From Bradyrhizobium ottawaense (GTDB lineage Bacteria > Pseudomonadota > Alphaproteobacteria > Rhizobiales > Xanthobacteraceae): a stretch of 64,000 nucleotides of DNA. The position numbers were made by a program, and so were the translations under genes. Location: the NCBI RefSeq assembly GCF_900099825.1, contig NZ_LT629693.1, forward strand, positions 1,860,001 through 1,924,000. The letters are read 5' to 3'. Below are positions 44,065 through 52,130 of the stretch, in pieces. Position 1 is the stretch's first letter, and every line of letters begins with the position of its first letter. A model generated the notes under the pieces. That model was not told the DNA's origin, did not search any database, and saw nothing but the letters and a program-made list of their open reading frames with translations.

Positions 44065-44577
44065 ATGACCTCAATGGCCTCCACCCCGGCGCGCACCGAT
44101 CGCCCAACATTGCTGCACGCGGGCCTCGACGAGAGCGCACGCGCGGCCCTGCTGCGCGCGGCCAACATCAACCCCCGCACCGGGTTGGCCACCGATTATC
44201 TGAATCATTTCAACGAAGCGATCATGCTGCTGGAAATGATTCCGGACATTCCCGAATGCGCCGAGGACTTCCTCGCCTGGACCCCGCTGTCCTATGCCGA
44301 TCATTTCTGCGCCTCCAACTTCAAGGACCGCGATCTCGCGATCGAGGCCTACGAATCCACCGAGGCCCACGTCCGCGCCGAATTCGACCAACTCACCTCG
44401 AGCATGACCTCGATCCTGACCGCGGTGGGTTCGGCGATGCGCGAAGCCCGCCAGGACAAGACCCGCGCCATGCTGGCCGAACAGGCCACCGGCTGGGTCA
44501 AGCCGCTGGTGATGTTGACCGCCGGCGTCATCAACGGCGCCTCCGAGGCCAACGTCGAACAGATCATGGCGAACTGA
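44065..44577 (+). CDS. Conserved hypothetical protein (all-helical)
   Basis: A 170-residue protein without recognised motifs. It looks largely helical, with an acidic N-terminal half (LLEMIPDIPECAEDFLAW), a central CASNFKDRDLAIEAY and a final amphipathic region. Good codon usage and an uninterrupted frame between two real genes support it. It is divergent from the SRAP gene, with a 62-bp gap. Confidence 0.72.
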   Translation: MTSMASTPARTDRPTLLHAGLDESARAALLRAANINPRTGLATDYLNHFNEAIMLLEMIPDIPECAEDFLAWTPLSYADHFCASNFKDRDLAIEAYESTEAHVRAEFDQLTSSMTSILTAVGSAMREARQDKTRAMLAEQATGWVKPLVMLTAGVINGASEANVEQIMAN

Positions 44578-44706
44578 CCCCCTCACCGGACCAGCTGCGG
44601 TCGAATTAGACCTTGGCGCATCGTTCGGGCATGATCCGGCTTGTCCGCCGAAGCTCGAAGAGCGAAGGCGGAGCGCGTCCTTGTTCCCCATTTCGCGGAT
44701 CACGCC

Positions 44707-45126
44707 TTGGTTTCCTCTCCTCAGCCGACCCGTCCACAGCTTGCCGTCAGCGGCGCGATCTTTCGCGACGGCAAGGTTTTGCTGGTTCGCCGTTCCCGCT
44801 CGCCCGGCAACGGCTTCTACTCGTTGCCCGGCGGCCGGGTCGAATTCGGCGAATCGCTGCATACCGCGCTGCATCGCGAGGTCGACGAGGAAACCGGGCT
44901 TCGAATCGAAATTCTGCAGCTGGCCGGATGGCGCGAGGTGCTGCCGACGGCCGACGGCGACGGGCACTATCTGATCATGTCGTTTGCGGCGCGCTGGATC
45001 GGCCGGGAGCCGGTCCTGAACGACGAACACGACGATTTCAAATGGCTGGCGCCGGACGCCATCGGCGATCTCAAGGTCACCGGCGGCCTTAAGGAGGTCA
45101 TCGAGGCAGCCCGGAAGCTCGTCTAA
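44707..45126 (+). CDS. NUDIX hydrolase
   Basis: A ~139-residue NUDIX-fold pyrophosphohydrolase. The Nudix box is complete: GGRVEFGESLHTALHREV runs on into DEETGL (the GX5EX7REUXEEXGU pattern). LAVSGAIFRDGKVLLVRRSR forms the first strand pair. Similar proteins hydrolyse ADP-ribose or nucleotide sugars. The start is uncertain: a TTG at 44707 fits the domain start, and the frame also reaches a TTG at 44641. Confidence 0.85.
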   Translation: MVSSPQPTRPQLAVSGAIFRDGKVLLVRRSRSPGNGFYSLPGGRVEFGESLHTALHREVDEETGLRIEILQLAGWREVLPTADGDGHYLIMSFAARWIGREPVLNDEHDDFKWLAPDAIGDLKVTGGLKEVIEAARKLV

Positions 45127-45319
45127 AGCGTTTTCAAGCGAAGCATGCCCTCGGACTTGATCCGTGGGTGGATACCGGTTCGCGTGAAGAAAACGCGTCA
45201 AAATATGAATCCGGAGCCTGATCGCCCCTGCGATCGGGCTCCGGGCTGGAACTTGCCAGGGATTGCGCCTTGCCACGGGCGTATTGAGGGGGCATATCGG
45301 GCGGGTTCTGGACCCCCAA

Positions 45320-45697
45320 ATGCTCAAGCAATTTCTGGCCTTTCTCATCCTCATCGCGGCCTGCAACCTCGTCCCCGCCCGGGCCCAGGATGCCGCCGCC
45401 CCGTTTGACGGCGACCTGCAGCGGCTCGCCGAAATTCTCGGCACGCTGCACTATCTGCGCGGCATCTGCGGCACCAATGAAGGGGCGAAATGGCGCAACG
45501 AGATGCAGGCGCTGGTCGACGCCGAAACCCCCTCCGGCGACCGCCGCGCCCGCATGATCGCCGGCTTCAACCGCGGCTATAACGGCTTTCAGCAGACCTA
45601 CCGCACCTGCACGCCCGCAGCCTCGGTGGCGATCCGCCGCTACATCGAGGAAGGCTCGAAGATCTCGCGCGATCTCACGGCGCGCTACGCGAATTAG
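45320..45697 (+). CDS. TIGR02301-type exported protein
   Basis: A 125-residue exported protein. The signal peptide is MLKQFLAFLILIAACNLVPARA, and the mature part has LAEILGTLHYLRGICGTNEGAKWR and RMIAGFNRGYNGFQQTYRTCTPAA, matching the alphaproteobacterial TIGR02301 family of unknown function. Two cysteines could form a disulfide. The ATG at 45320 is chosen for the signal peptide; the ribosome site is weak. Confidence 0.85.
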   Translation: MLKQFLAFLILIAACNLVPARAQDAAAPFDGDLQRLAEILGTLHYLRGICGTNEGAKWRNEMQALVDAETPSGDRRARMIAGFNRGYNGFQQTYRTCTPAASVAIRRYIEEGSKISRDLTARYAN

Positions 45698-45705
45698 GGT
45701 CGCTC

Positions 45706-45782
45706 TGTCATTCCGGGGCGCGAAGCGAACCCGGAATCTCGAGATTCCGGGTCTGGTGCTAACGCACCATCCCGGAATGACA
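45706..45782. repeat. Palindromic repeat (TGTCATTCCGGG family), copy 1
   Basis: The outer arms are TGTCATTCCGGG (45706-45717) and CCCGGAATGACA (45771-45782). Two inner hairpins are GGAATCTCGAGATTCC and TGGTGC/GCACCA. A second copy in opposite orientation with an extra inner hairpin is at 63784-63886. Confidence 0.85.
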
Positions 45783-45865
45783 GACGATAAGCACATGCGC
45801 TCACATTCTCGCGGCGCAACGCGCCCGGAGTTTTGCAAGGAAACCTTACCCTCCCAAAAATTCAG

Positions 45866-46196
45866 AGGGCGCAGGGAAGACCGGGTGCGCGCTGCACCCG
45901 CGGTCTCGCGTGCAATAGATGCAACAAGATGCGCACACGAGCATACAGGTTCAGCGGAGAGCCTCCGGCCTTCCCTGCGCAATGGCTTTACGGCTTATAC
46001 GAGTTCGTCCTGGTGACCGGCTCTCTTGCCACCATCGTCAGCTGGGCTTTCGCTTCCGCCAACTTGACGCCAGCACCGGGGCGTCGGACCCAAACGATTT
46101 CGCCGTACGCTACAGCTCGTTCGTCTCGCGTGCTGTCGCGTCCACCGCTCCCTGCCCCTCGTTTGCGACGATGGCCAACGCCCCTTGTGTCGGCAA
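45866..46196. repeat. Structured ~330-bp repeat element, Bradyrhizobium-type
   Basis: The left part (45869-45980) folds into a long outer stem: GCGCAGGGAAGACCGG pairs with 45965-45980. Inside are two hairpins, GGGTGC/GCACCC (45883-45899) and CTCGCGTGC/GCACACGAG (45905-45941). The two non-Watson-Crick positions (A80/C69 and C/A) become G-U pairs only if the minus strand is transcribed. The rest (45981-46196) is non-coding in all frames that I trust. From memory the whole block resembles a dispersed repeat of Bradyrhizobium genomes; I cannot verify this here. Confidence 0.6.
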
Positions 46197-46204
46197 AAAC
46201 TGGC

Positions 46205-47480
46205 AGAATGTGCGAACGGGCGGTTGAAGCAGAACCGCCCGTTGCTGGAACTGAGCCCGTAACGCCCCAAAGCGGCAGAGCCTGTATGAGAGCGAGGGAC
46301 AGCTCCGGTGTCTTCCTCAACCCGAACAGTTGCAAGGGCCGTTGAGCCCGTACCGAGCAAGGAAGGGAGTGGATGATGGCACAAAATGGTCTCGTTGTCG
46401 TCGGCATCGATGTAGCAAAGGACAAGGTCGATGCGTGCATTCGCGAGTTGGCGCTGCGGCAGACGTATCCGAGCACTGCCCAGGGTCATCGCAAGCTGGT
46501 TGCCTGGCTTCGCAAGCACAAGGTGAACAGGGCGGTGATGGAGGCCAGCGGCGGCTATGAGCGCGATTGGGGGAAGGTGCTCCGTCTGGCCGGCATCGCC
46601 GTACGGATCGTCGACCCCAAGCGAGTCCGCAGCTTTGCGCAGTCGGCCGGACGCCTGGCCAAGAACGATACGATTGATGCAGAGATGATCGCTTGGTTCG
46701 CAGAGACGTTCAGCGAGGCGCCGGGCCAAGTGCACGATGCCGCGCGCGAAGAGCTGCAGGCGCTGGTGAAAGCTCGTCTCAATCTGGTCGATCTCAAGAT
46801 ACGACTGGAAGCTCAAAACGAGCATGCTGCACCAGGACAGGCTCGGAAAGCGCGGACCCGTATCTTGAAGAGCTTGCTCGAGGAAATTGCCAAGCTCGAA
46901 GTCGCGATCTCGGCCCAGGTCAGGGCCACACCTCATCTTGCCGAACGCGCCGAGATCGTCGAGAGCGTGCCGGGCTTTGCCGAAACGAGCTCAGCGAACC
47001 TCATTGCTGGAATGCCGGAGCTTGGCCAAGTGAGCGACGAGATCGCCGCGGCGTTGTTAGGCGTTGCCCCTTATGACGATGATAGCGGAAAGCGCCGCGG
47101 CGAACGCCACATCAAGGGCGGCCGCCGTTGGGTCCGAAACGCCCTCTACATGCCGTGCCTCGGCGCGGCCACACAGAACAATCCTGTCTTCAAGGCCTAC
47201 TATCAACGGCTACTTGCCAAGGGGAAGGAGCCGAAGGTTGCGCTCGTCGCCTGCATGCGAAAGCTGATCATCATCCTCAACACAATGATCGCACGCCGGC
47301 AGAAATGGGATCCCAGCCGTTACGCACTGAATTGAGCGAGCGCACTTCACCGCGCTCGGTCCTCGACCGAGCGCATGCCTAGCCAACAGACCGGGGAGCG
47401 GACGGCGTCAAGGCCGTAAGCCGCCGAAGGCGGGGGCGCGCCTCGCGCCAGCCTTGAGGCCAGCCGATCACCGGTCTACT
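46205..47480 (+). mobile_element. IS110-family insertion sequence 1 (approximate ends)
   Basis: The element contains one transposase gene with non-coding ends. At the left is a perfect 11-bp-arm hairpin, AACGGGCGGTT/AACCGCCCGTT (46215-46243), and TGAGCCCGTA occurs twice (46252 and 46343). At the right are hairpin GCGCTCGGT/ACCGAGCGC (47352-47374) and a structured block bounded by AGACCGG/CCGGTCT (47388-47477). IS110 elements lack ordinary terminal inverted repeats and target duplications, so the exact ends cannot be set. Confidence 0.7.
46376..47335 (+). CDS. IS110-family transposase
   Basis: A 319-residue DEDD transposase/recombinase. The N-terminal RuvC-like domain shows GIDVAKDKVDA (first Asp), MEASGGYERD (Glu) and KNDTIDAEMIAWF (last acidic pair). 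The C-terminal transposase-20 domain has VPGFAETSSANLIAGMPELG, GVAPYDDDSGKRRG and RRWVRNALYM with the conserved Ser (DDSGKR). It appears intact. An ATG at 46373 directly precedes the one used here. In this family target choice is guided by a bridge RNA made from an element end. Confidence 0.93.
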   Translation: MAQNGLVVVGIDVAKDKVDACIRELALRQTYPSTAQGHRKLVAWLRKHKVNRAVMEASGGYERDWGKVLRLAGIAVRIVDPKRVRSFAQSAGRLAKNDTIDAEMIAWFAETFSEAPGQVHDAAREELQALVKARLNLVDLKIRLEAQNEHAAPGQARKARTRILKSLLEEIAKLEVAISAQVRATPHLAERAEIVESVPGFAETSSANLIAGMPELGQVSDEIAAALLGVAPYDDDSGKRRGERHIKGGRRWVRNALYMPCLGAATQNNPVFKAYYQRLLAKGKEPKVALVACMRKLIIILNTMIARRQKWDPSRYALN

Positions 47481-47657
47481 TCAGCACAGTTGCTCTGGTG
47501 GGACAGGATGGCGGGAGTTGAACGACTGATTTGCCCGACGGCGCCAGCGATTTATTTTTTTGCGAAGGGCTGGACCCATATCCGGGGGTGATTTGCCCGT
47601 CGGGCAGTCTATAGGATGGGGTTGAGCCAACGCTTGCCGACGAGGTGAACGACAACC
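47336..47657. other. Non-coding right end of IS element 1 and HAD leader
   Basis: No gene is seen. 47336-47480 is rich in hairpins: GCGCTCGGT stem 47352-47374, AGACCGG..CCGGTCT outer stem 47388-47477, inner CCGCC/GGCGG and CAAGGC/GCCTTG. It is a candidate bridge-RNA region. 47526-47608 contains TGATTTGCCCG twice, the second as TGCCCGTCGGGCA, a small palindrome. Confidence 0.55.
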
Positions 47658-48359
47658 ATGGACACGATTTTCTTCGACCTCGACGGCACGCTGACGGACC
47701 CCAAGCCCGGCATCACCCGCTCGATTCAATATGCGCTGCAAAAGCTGAATCATGCTGTGATTCCGAGCGAGGACGAACTGACCTGGTGCATCGGCCCGCC
47801 GCTGCGATCGAGTTTTGTCAAAATGCTCAGCGAAGACTCCGCCGACCGCGCCGTCGCGCTGTACCGCGAACGCTTTTCCGATATCGGACTGTACGAGAAC
47901 CGGGTCTATGACGGCATCGCCGAGGTGCTGACAACGCTCAGGCAATCCGGCCATCGGCTGTTCGTCGCCACCAGCAAGGCCCACGTCTATGCCGATCGCA
48001 TCATCGACCATTTCGGGCTGCGGCCGCATTTCAGCCACGTGTTCGGCGCGGAACTGGACGGCACCCGCGCCGACAAATCGCATCTGCTGACCTACGCGCT
48101 GAAGGAGACGGCGACCGATCCGGCCAAGAGCCTGATGATCGGCGATCGCAGCCACGACATGGTCGGCGCCGGGAACAACGGCATCAAGGGCATCGGGGTG
48201 CTCTACGGCTACGGCAGCCGGGACGAACTGATCGGCGCCGGCGCGCTGCATGTCTGTGCGACGCCCGCGGAGATATTGGGCTACGTAGCAACCATTAAAG
48301 CTAAGCGGCATTTTCAGTCCACGGGGTGCCGCGCTGGACGACGGTATTTGCGTAGATGA
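47658..48359 (+). CDS. HAD-family phosphatase (phosphoglycolate phosphatase-like), 3' end altered
   Basis: A HAD hydrolase with motif I FFDLDGTLTD (residues ~5-14), motif II FVATSKAHVY, a Lys in the RADKSHLL region and motif IV IGDRSHDMVGA. It is similar to Gph-like phosphatases acting on small phosphate esters. The family would normally end near PAEILGYV (residue ~211). The final ~22 residues (TIKAKRHFQSTGC...) are read from the end of the second IS110 element, and the frame overlaps that transposase by 59 bp. The core is complete, so activity may be kept. Confidence 0.85.
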   Translation: MDTIFFDLDGTLTDPKPGITRSIQYALQKLNHAVIPSEDELTWCIGPPLRSSFVKMLSEDSADRAVALYRERFSDIGLYENRVYDGIAEVLTTLRQSGHRLFVATSKAHVYADRIIDHFGLRPHFSHVFGAELDGTRADKSHLLTYALKETATDPAKSLMIGDRSHDMVGAGNNGIKGIGVLYGYGSRDELIGAGALHVCATPAEILGYVATIKAKRHFQSTGCRAGRRYLRR

Positions 48360-49450
48360 GGAGCTTTCGCGCGCAGGCGATTAGCGCTGCGTTGTGGGCC
48401 TTGCCCTTTGCAGTGAGGCGGGCATAGAGGGCGACCAGAGCCTTGTTCCATCGGAAGGCCGCCGGGAGGGCTGCGGCAAACAGTGAGCGCCGCAGCCGGC
48501 TGCGGCCTCCAGCGATTTTGCGCTGACCTCTGTGCTGTCCGCTATCGGCGGCGAACGGAGCCAGCCCGGCCAGGGCTGCGGCTTCTTCACGGCTGACGCA
48601 ACCGAGCTCGGGCATGCGGATGACGATCGCCAGCGCTGTGCGTTCGCCGATACCTGGAATGCTCAGCACCAGCTTTAGCCGCTTGGCCAGATCGCCGTGG
48701 CCGCGAAGACGCTTGGCAATGTCGCGTATCTGCGCCGCCTTGCGTGCTTTCAGCCGGGCTATATCGCTGTTGACGATGCGCCGCAGCGCAGGCTCGTCAA
48801 TGTGCTCGAGCCGGTTCTTGAACCGCTTGATGTCTTCCTCGATCTGCTCGAGGAAGGTCAGATAATCGGCCAATTCCGTCAACCGCGGATCCGGTGCGAT
48901 CTCCGGTGGATCAACCGCTGCAGCGCAGGCTGCGATCAATATCGCGTCGAGTGCATCATTCTTGGCACGGCGCAAATGTACCCGGCCGAAGGCTTTGACC
49001 TGTAGCGGCTGCAGCAACAGCACGATAAAGCCTGCCGCCCGCAGATGCTCTACCACGCCGCGTTCATAGCCGCCCGTCGCTTCGATGCCGACCCGCGTCA
49101 CGCCGGACTTGGCGAGGCTAGCCACATGGGACCGCCAGCCAGCTAAATCGTTGGTGACCTGCCAACGTTCGGCCCGGTCGTGAACCGCGATATCGAGTTT
49201 AGCTTTGGACGTATCGATTCCAGCCGTCGTTATGTTAGACTTTGTCATCTTCCTCGACCCTGCCTTGTGAAGCGAACCAAGTTGTTCCGGCAACCATCCG
49301 GGTCCGATGAAGGTGCTGACGCGATCAAGCTACGGGGCAGCCACAAACTGCTCTGGGTGGGTTCGATCCGATCGCCAGCGGCCTGCCGCGGGGTGCAAAC
49401 CACGGCAGGCCATTCCTCACGGAACAAGCCGACGATAACTGATTGCGCTA
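48290..49450 (-). mobile_element. IS110-family insertion sequence 2 (approximate ends)
   Basis: This is a second, different IS110-type element in opposite orientation, inserted after the HAD gene. The transposase lies at 48301-49248 with a ~200-bp non-coding end upstream (49249-49450). That end contains a perfect 9-bp hairpin, GGCCTGCCG/CGGCAGGCC (49380-49411). The other end lies within a few bases of the transposase stop. A long 5' non-coding end fits the IS110 subgroup, whose bridge RNA comes from the left end. Exact borders are not determinable. Confidence 0.7.
48301..49248 (-). CDS. IS110-family transposase (second element)
   Basis: A 315-residue DEDD transposase with TAGIDTSKAKLDIAVHD (first Asp), VGIEATGGYERG (Glu) and RRAKNDALDAILIAACA (acidic pair) in the N-terminal domain. 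SIPGIGERTALAIVIRMPELG, GLAPFAADSGQHRG and the GRSRLRRSLFAAAL segment lie in the C-terminal domain. The ATG at 49248 has GAGGAAG upstream; the longer frame to 49293 is not supported. It is clearly not a copy of the first element: the proteins differ throughout. Confidence 0.93.
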   Translation of the reverse strand: MTKSNITTAGIDTSKAKLDIAVHDRAERWQVTNDLAGWRSHVASLAKSGVTRVGIEATGGYERGVVEHLRAAGFIVLLLQPLQVKAFGRVHLRRAKNDALDAILIAACAAAVDPPEIAPDPRLTELADYLTFLEQIEEDIKRFKNRLEHIDEPALRRIVNSDIARLKARKAAQIRDIAKRLRGHGDLAKRLKLVLSIPGIGERTALAIVIRMPELGCVSREEAAALAGLAPFAADSGQHRGQRKIAGGRSRLRRSLFAAALPAAFRWNKALVALYARLTAKGKAHNAALIACARKLLIYANTVVQRGTPWTENAA

Positions 49451-49456
49451 TTACAA

Positions 49457-49545
49457 GGGTGGGTTAGCCGAAGGCGTAACCCACCGCCCGGACCATCCGC
49501 GCCGCACGAAGTTGGTGGGTTACGCTGCGCTAACCCACCCTACGA
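49457..49545. repeat. Paired palindromic repeat (GTGGGTT family), copy D
   Basis: The inverted repeat starts GGGTGGGTTAGCCGAAGGCG and ends GCGCTAACCCACCCTACG. It is nearly the same as copy A at 3319-3399, including the inner CGCGCCGCACGAAG-like joint. It directly abuts the presumed right edge of IS element 2. Confidence 0.85.
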
Positions 49546-49689
49546 AACCGTCTCCGGAACCGTGCCGCAAATTCGAGCACCGCCGTTAACCTTTCCTAAA
49601 GATGTGCCTCGCCCCAAGCCCGCCGCGTGCTACAGCTTACGGCGTTCGATGCGTTCCGCCCTGGATCGCGCACAGATTCGTTGAGTTTC

Positions 49690-49956
49690 ATGAGCCATCC
49701 CGCGACCTTCTCGACCGCCCGCGATCCGCTTCCCGACCACGAACAGAAGCAGGCTGCGCTCAGCTACCTCAACGAGGCCTGGGCCGAGGCGCGGCACGAC
49801 GGCGTCGACGGCGACTGCCTGGCGCAGGCGAGCCTGTTCACCGCACTCGCCGAACTGGTCTCGACCTATGGCGAGGACGCGGTGGCGAAATTCGTCGAAG
49901 GGCTTCCCGGGCGCGTTCGCAACGGCGAATTCTCGCTGTCGCTGGCGAAGCAGTAA
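49690..49956 (+). CDS. Small conserved hypothetical protein
   Basis: An 88-residue acidic helical protein (LSYLNEAWAEARHDGVDGDCLAQASLFTALAELV). No domain is recognised. The ATG at 49690 starts the predicted fold; the frame extends to 49627 without support. It stands alone after the IS-rich part. The regular amphipathic pattern and clean codon use support a real gene. Confidence 0.65.
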   Translation: MSHPATFSTARDPLPDHEQKQAALSYLNEAWAEARHDGVDGDCLAQASLFTALAELVSTYGEDAVAKFVEGLPGRVRNGEFSLSLAKQ

Positions 49957-50348
49957 GCGCGCCACAAGTTGCGCTGTCATTGCCCGGCTTGCCGCCTCCG
50001 CTCGTTATCGATCGAGAAGCTGCAACGCAGATCGCATGTCCGCTATTGAGCGCGTAACGGACTCAAGCGGGACATCACGCAATGTCCGCTTTGTGCCGAT
50101 ATTGTTGCAAAAGTCGGAAATCGGACAACCCCACAAATCTCGCGAAAGCTGATCTTTTGGACTTCTCTGCTGCTGCGTCGCTCTTCAACGCCGCTACGAT
50201 GGTCCGGGATCGATTTTGGATGAAACGATATGGTCCCTCACATCGTCGCGCGTAAAGCGCATCAGTGGGTTAGGAATCTTCGGTCGCCTGCGCAAAAAAA
50301 CTTTTCAACAATATCTGCCAACAAGCGACATATTCACAGGTTGGTTCC
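49957..50348. other. Intergenic region with TGTCCGC motifs
   Basis: No gene is seen. ATGTCCGC (50036-50043), GCGGGACAT (50067-50075) and AATGTCCGC (50081-50089) form a small cluster of inverted and direct copies. The rest is unremarkable. Confidence 0.45.
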
Positions 50349-52130
50349 TCAATTGCACACTTCCTGCGGTGTTGACGTCCCCCGCCAAGTGCTGACAATC
50401 CCAAGTCTGCAGCCTTTTTGAACCGGACGGCAGCCGCCCGTTCCACAAACAACCTGTCCCGACGCCTGCGGCTTTGCCGGTGCAGTATCCGCCTTCGCTC
50501 TCTCTTGTCTTTCGCGCTTTGGTTCACCGCTGGCAGTCGGCTTCCTGACCTCGGTCTTTTCACAAGTGTTGTCGTCGCCAAGTTCGTAACCAGCCCGGCA
50601 AGTTATCTTTATGCAGCGGTCACCATCCGCTCTGAGCCCGTGATCGCATATCAAAGGGCATACACGCGCGGTCTTGCCTTTGACCGCGTCAAGCGCATCT
50701 GTGCTGGCAACCTTGACATCAAACTTTAATCCCGAGTGTTTGTTGAACAGATCAAGTGATTTTTGAGCAGCCGCATTCCAGTTTCCGTCTACCGCGCCGG
50801 TATTGCAGCCGACCCGGCGCAGCTCGGATTGCAGTGAACGAGGAAGATCTACCGTCGTTTGTTGGTCTGATTTGTCAGCCGGTGGCGTTAACGCGGCGAC
50901 CTTTTCTTCCTTGGCCTTCTTGTCAGCGGCGGCTTTGGCTTCTGCGGCAATCTCTGCCTCTTCGGTAGCCTTGGTGCGTTCAGCTTCCTTTTCGGCGGCC
51001 TTGGCTAACGCTGCGACCTTCTCCTCTTGCGCTTTCTTGGCCAATTCTGAAGCCACGCGGGCACGTTCGGTCGCCTTAGCCTGCTCGGCGGCCTTGGCTT
51101 GTTCAGCGGCTTTCGCGCCTTCAACAGCGAGCCGCGTTTGTTCTTCCTGCGCGGCTTTCGCCTTGTTTGTCGCGTCAATCCGTGCCGCTTCCGCCGCCAG
51201 CTTGTCGCGGTGGGCTTTGGCAAGGGCGGTGAAGAAGCCAGACGGGTATTTTTCGATGAAGGCGTCCCATACCGGCTTCGTGCCGACTTGAAGCGCGAAT
51301 TCGTAGTTCCGCTGCATCGTGGCATCGTTATGGGTCGGTGCGGCTGCTGCGGGTGTAGGCGCGGCTGGCACGAGCGTTACGTCGTTGCCGCCCAACGAAC
51401 CATAAACAAATGGCTCTTGCGCGTTATTGGTCGCTTTCAAGACGTCGTCACGGACAAATCCGAACGCCTTGCGAAGATCGAGGCCGGGTTTGGTCAGGTG
51501 ATTGACCAGCGCCGTCGCAAACGGGCTGTTCTTGCTGTCACCATCAGACGCCGTCGAACCCGCCTTGGCGGCAAACGCGATCATCGTGTTGGGACTGGAA
51601 GGCTCGACCTTGGCGAGGCCGCGCCCGATCGCGCGCGACGCAATCGTTCGCTTCATGTTTTTAGCGAACGGGTTGTCCCGGCAGGCATCGAGGATAACAA
51701 GCCGCAATTGCTTGGCCGGTTCAATCGCTACCAGGACGCGTTCCAGAGGCAGCGTCTCGTCCAGGACGTCTGTATCCGTCTCGAGCGTGGCATCGACCGG
51801 AATGAGATAATTCGTGCCATCAAGCTCGATGCCGTGCCCGGCATAGTAGACAACGGCGACATCCGCGTCCCGGCTCCTGTTGCCGAAGTCGCGCAGCGCC
51901 TTGCGCAATTCTCCCACGGTTAGGTTGAGCTTGGACTCGACCGTGTCGAAGCCTGCAGACTTGAACATCGCGGCAACCGCCGCTGCATCGTTCGCGGGAT
52001 TACTGAGCTTGGCCACGTTCCGATAGGAAGAGTTGCCGATCACCAGGGCAACCCTCTTCTCCGCAAACGCAGGCTGAGTGAAAAGCCAAGTCGACCAGAC
52101 CGCTACAACAATGGCCGCTATGGCTCGCAT
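50349..52130 (-). CDS. Secreted caspase-like (peptidase C14) protein
   Basis: A 593-residue exported protein. The signal peptide (MRAIAAIVVAVWSTWLFTQP, cleavage after FA near residue 23) precedes a caspase-fold domain (~25-245). The catalytic dyad is His99 in VVYYAGHG and Cys150 in VILDACRDNPF. A long Ala/Lys/Glu-rich stretch (~300-430, KAAEQAKA-type repeats) should form a coiled coil. Then comes a peptidoglycan-binding-like segment (LQSELRRVGCNTGAVDGNW) and a cysteine-rich tail (VCPLICDHG, CRAGYELGDDNTC). The substrate is unknown. Bacterial orthocaspases are linked to stress responses. A CRP-type palindrome lies upstream. Confidence 0.92.
   Translation of the reverse strand: MRAIAAIVVAVWSTWLFTQPAFAEKRVALVIGNSSYRNVAKLSNPANDAAAVAAMFKSAGFDTVESKLNLTVGELRKALRDFGNRSRDADVAVVYYAGHGIELDGTNYLIPVDATLETDTDVLDETLPLERVLVAIEPAKQLRLVILDACRDNPFAKNMKRTIASRAIGRGLAKVEPSSPNTMIAFAAKAGSTASDGDSKNSPFATALVNHLTKPGLDLRKAFGFVRDDVLKATNNAQEPFVYGSLGGNDVTLVPAAPTPAAAAPTHNDATMQRNYEFALQVGTKPVWDAFIEKYPSGFFTALAKAHRDKLAAEAARIDATNKAKAAQEEQTRLAVEGAKAAEQAKAAEQAKATERARVASELAKKAQEEKVAALAKAAEKEAERTKATEEAEIAAEAKAAADKKAKEEKVAALTPPADKSDQQTTVDLPRSLQSELRRVGCNTGAVDGNWNAAAQKSLDLFNKHSGLKFDVKVASTDALDAVKGKTARVCPLICDHGLRADGDRCIKITCRAGYELGDDNTCEKTEVRKPTASGEPKRERQERAKADTAPAKPQASGQVVCGTGGCRPVQKGCRLGIVSTWRGTSTPQEVCN

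Noticed and set aside
45833..46345. A 170-codon plus-strand frame upstream of the first IS110 transposase
   Set aside because: It runs through the structured repeat and the IS end and has low-complexity Arg/Pro/Ser content. Better explained as non-coding repeat DNA.
47505..47540. A sequence resembling the T-arm and CCA end of a tRNA (minus strand: GTTCAACTCCCGCC)
   Set aside because: The T stem does not pair and no acceptor, D or anticodon arms exist; not even a convincing tRNA fragment.
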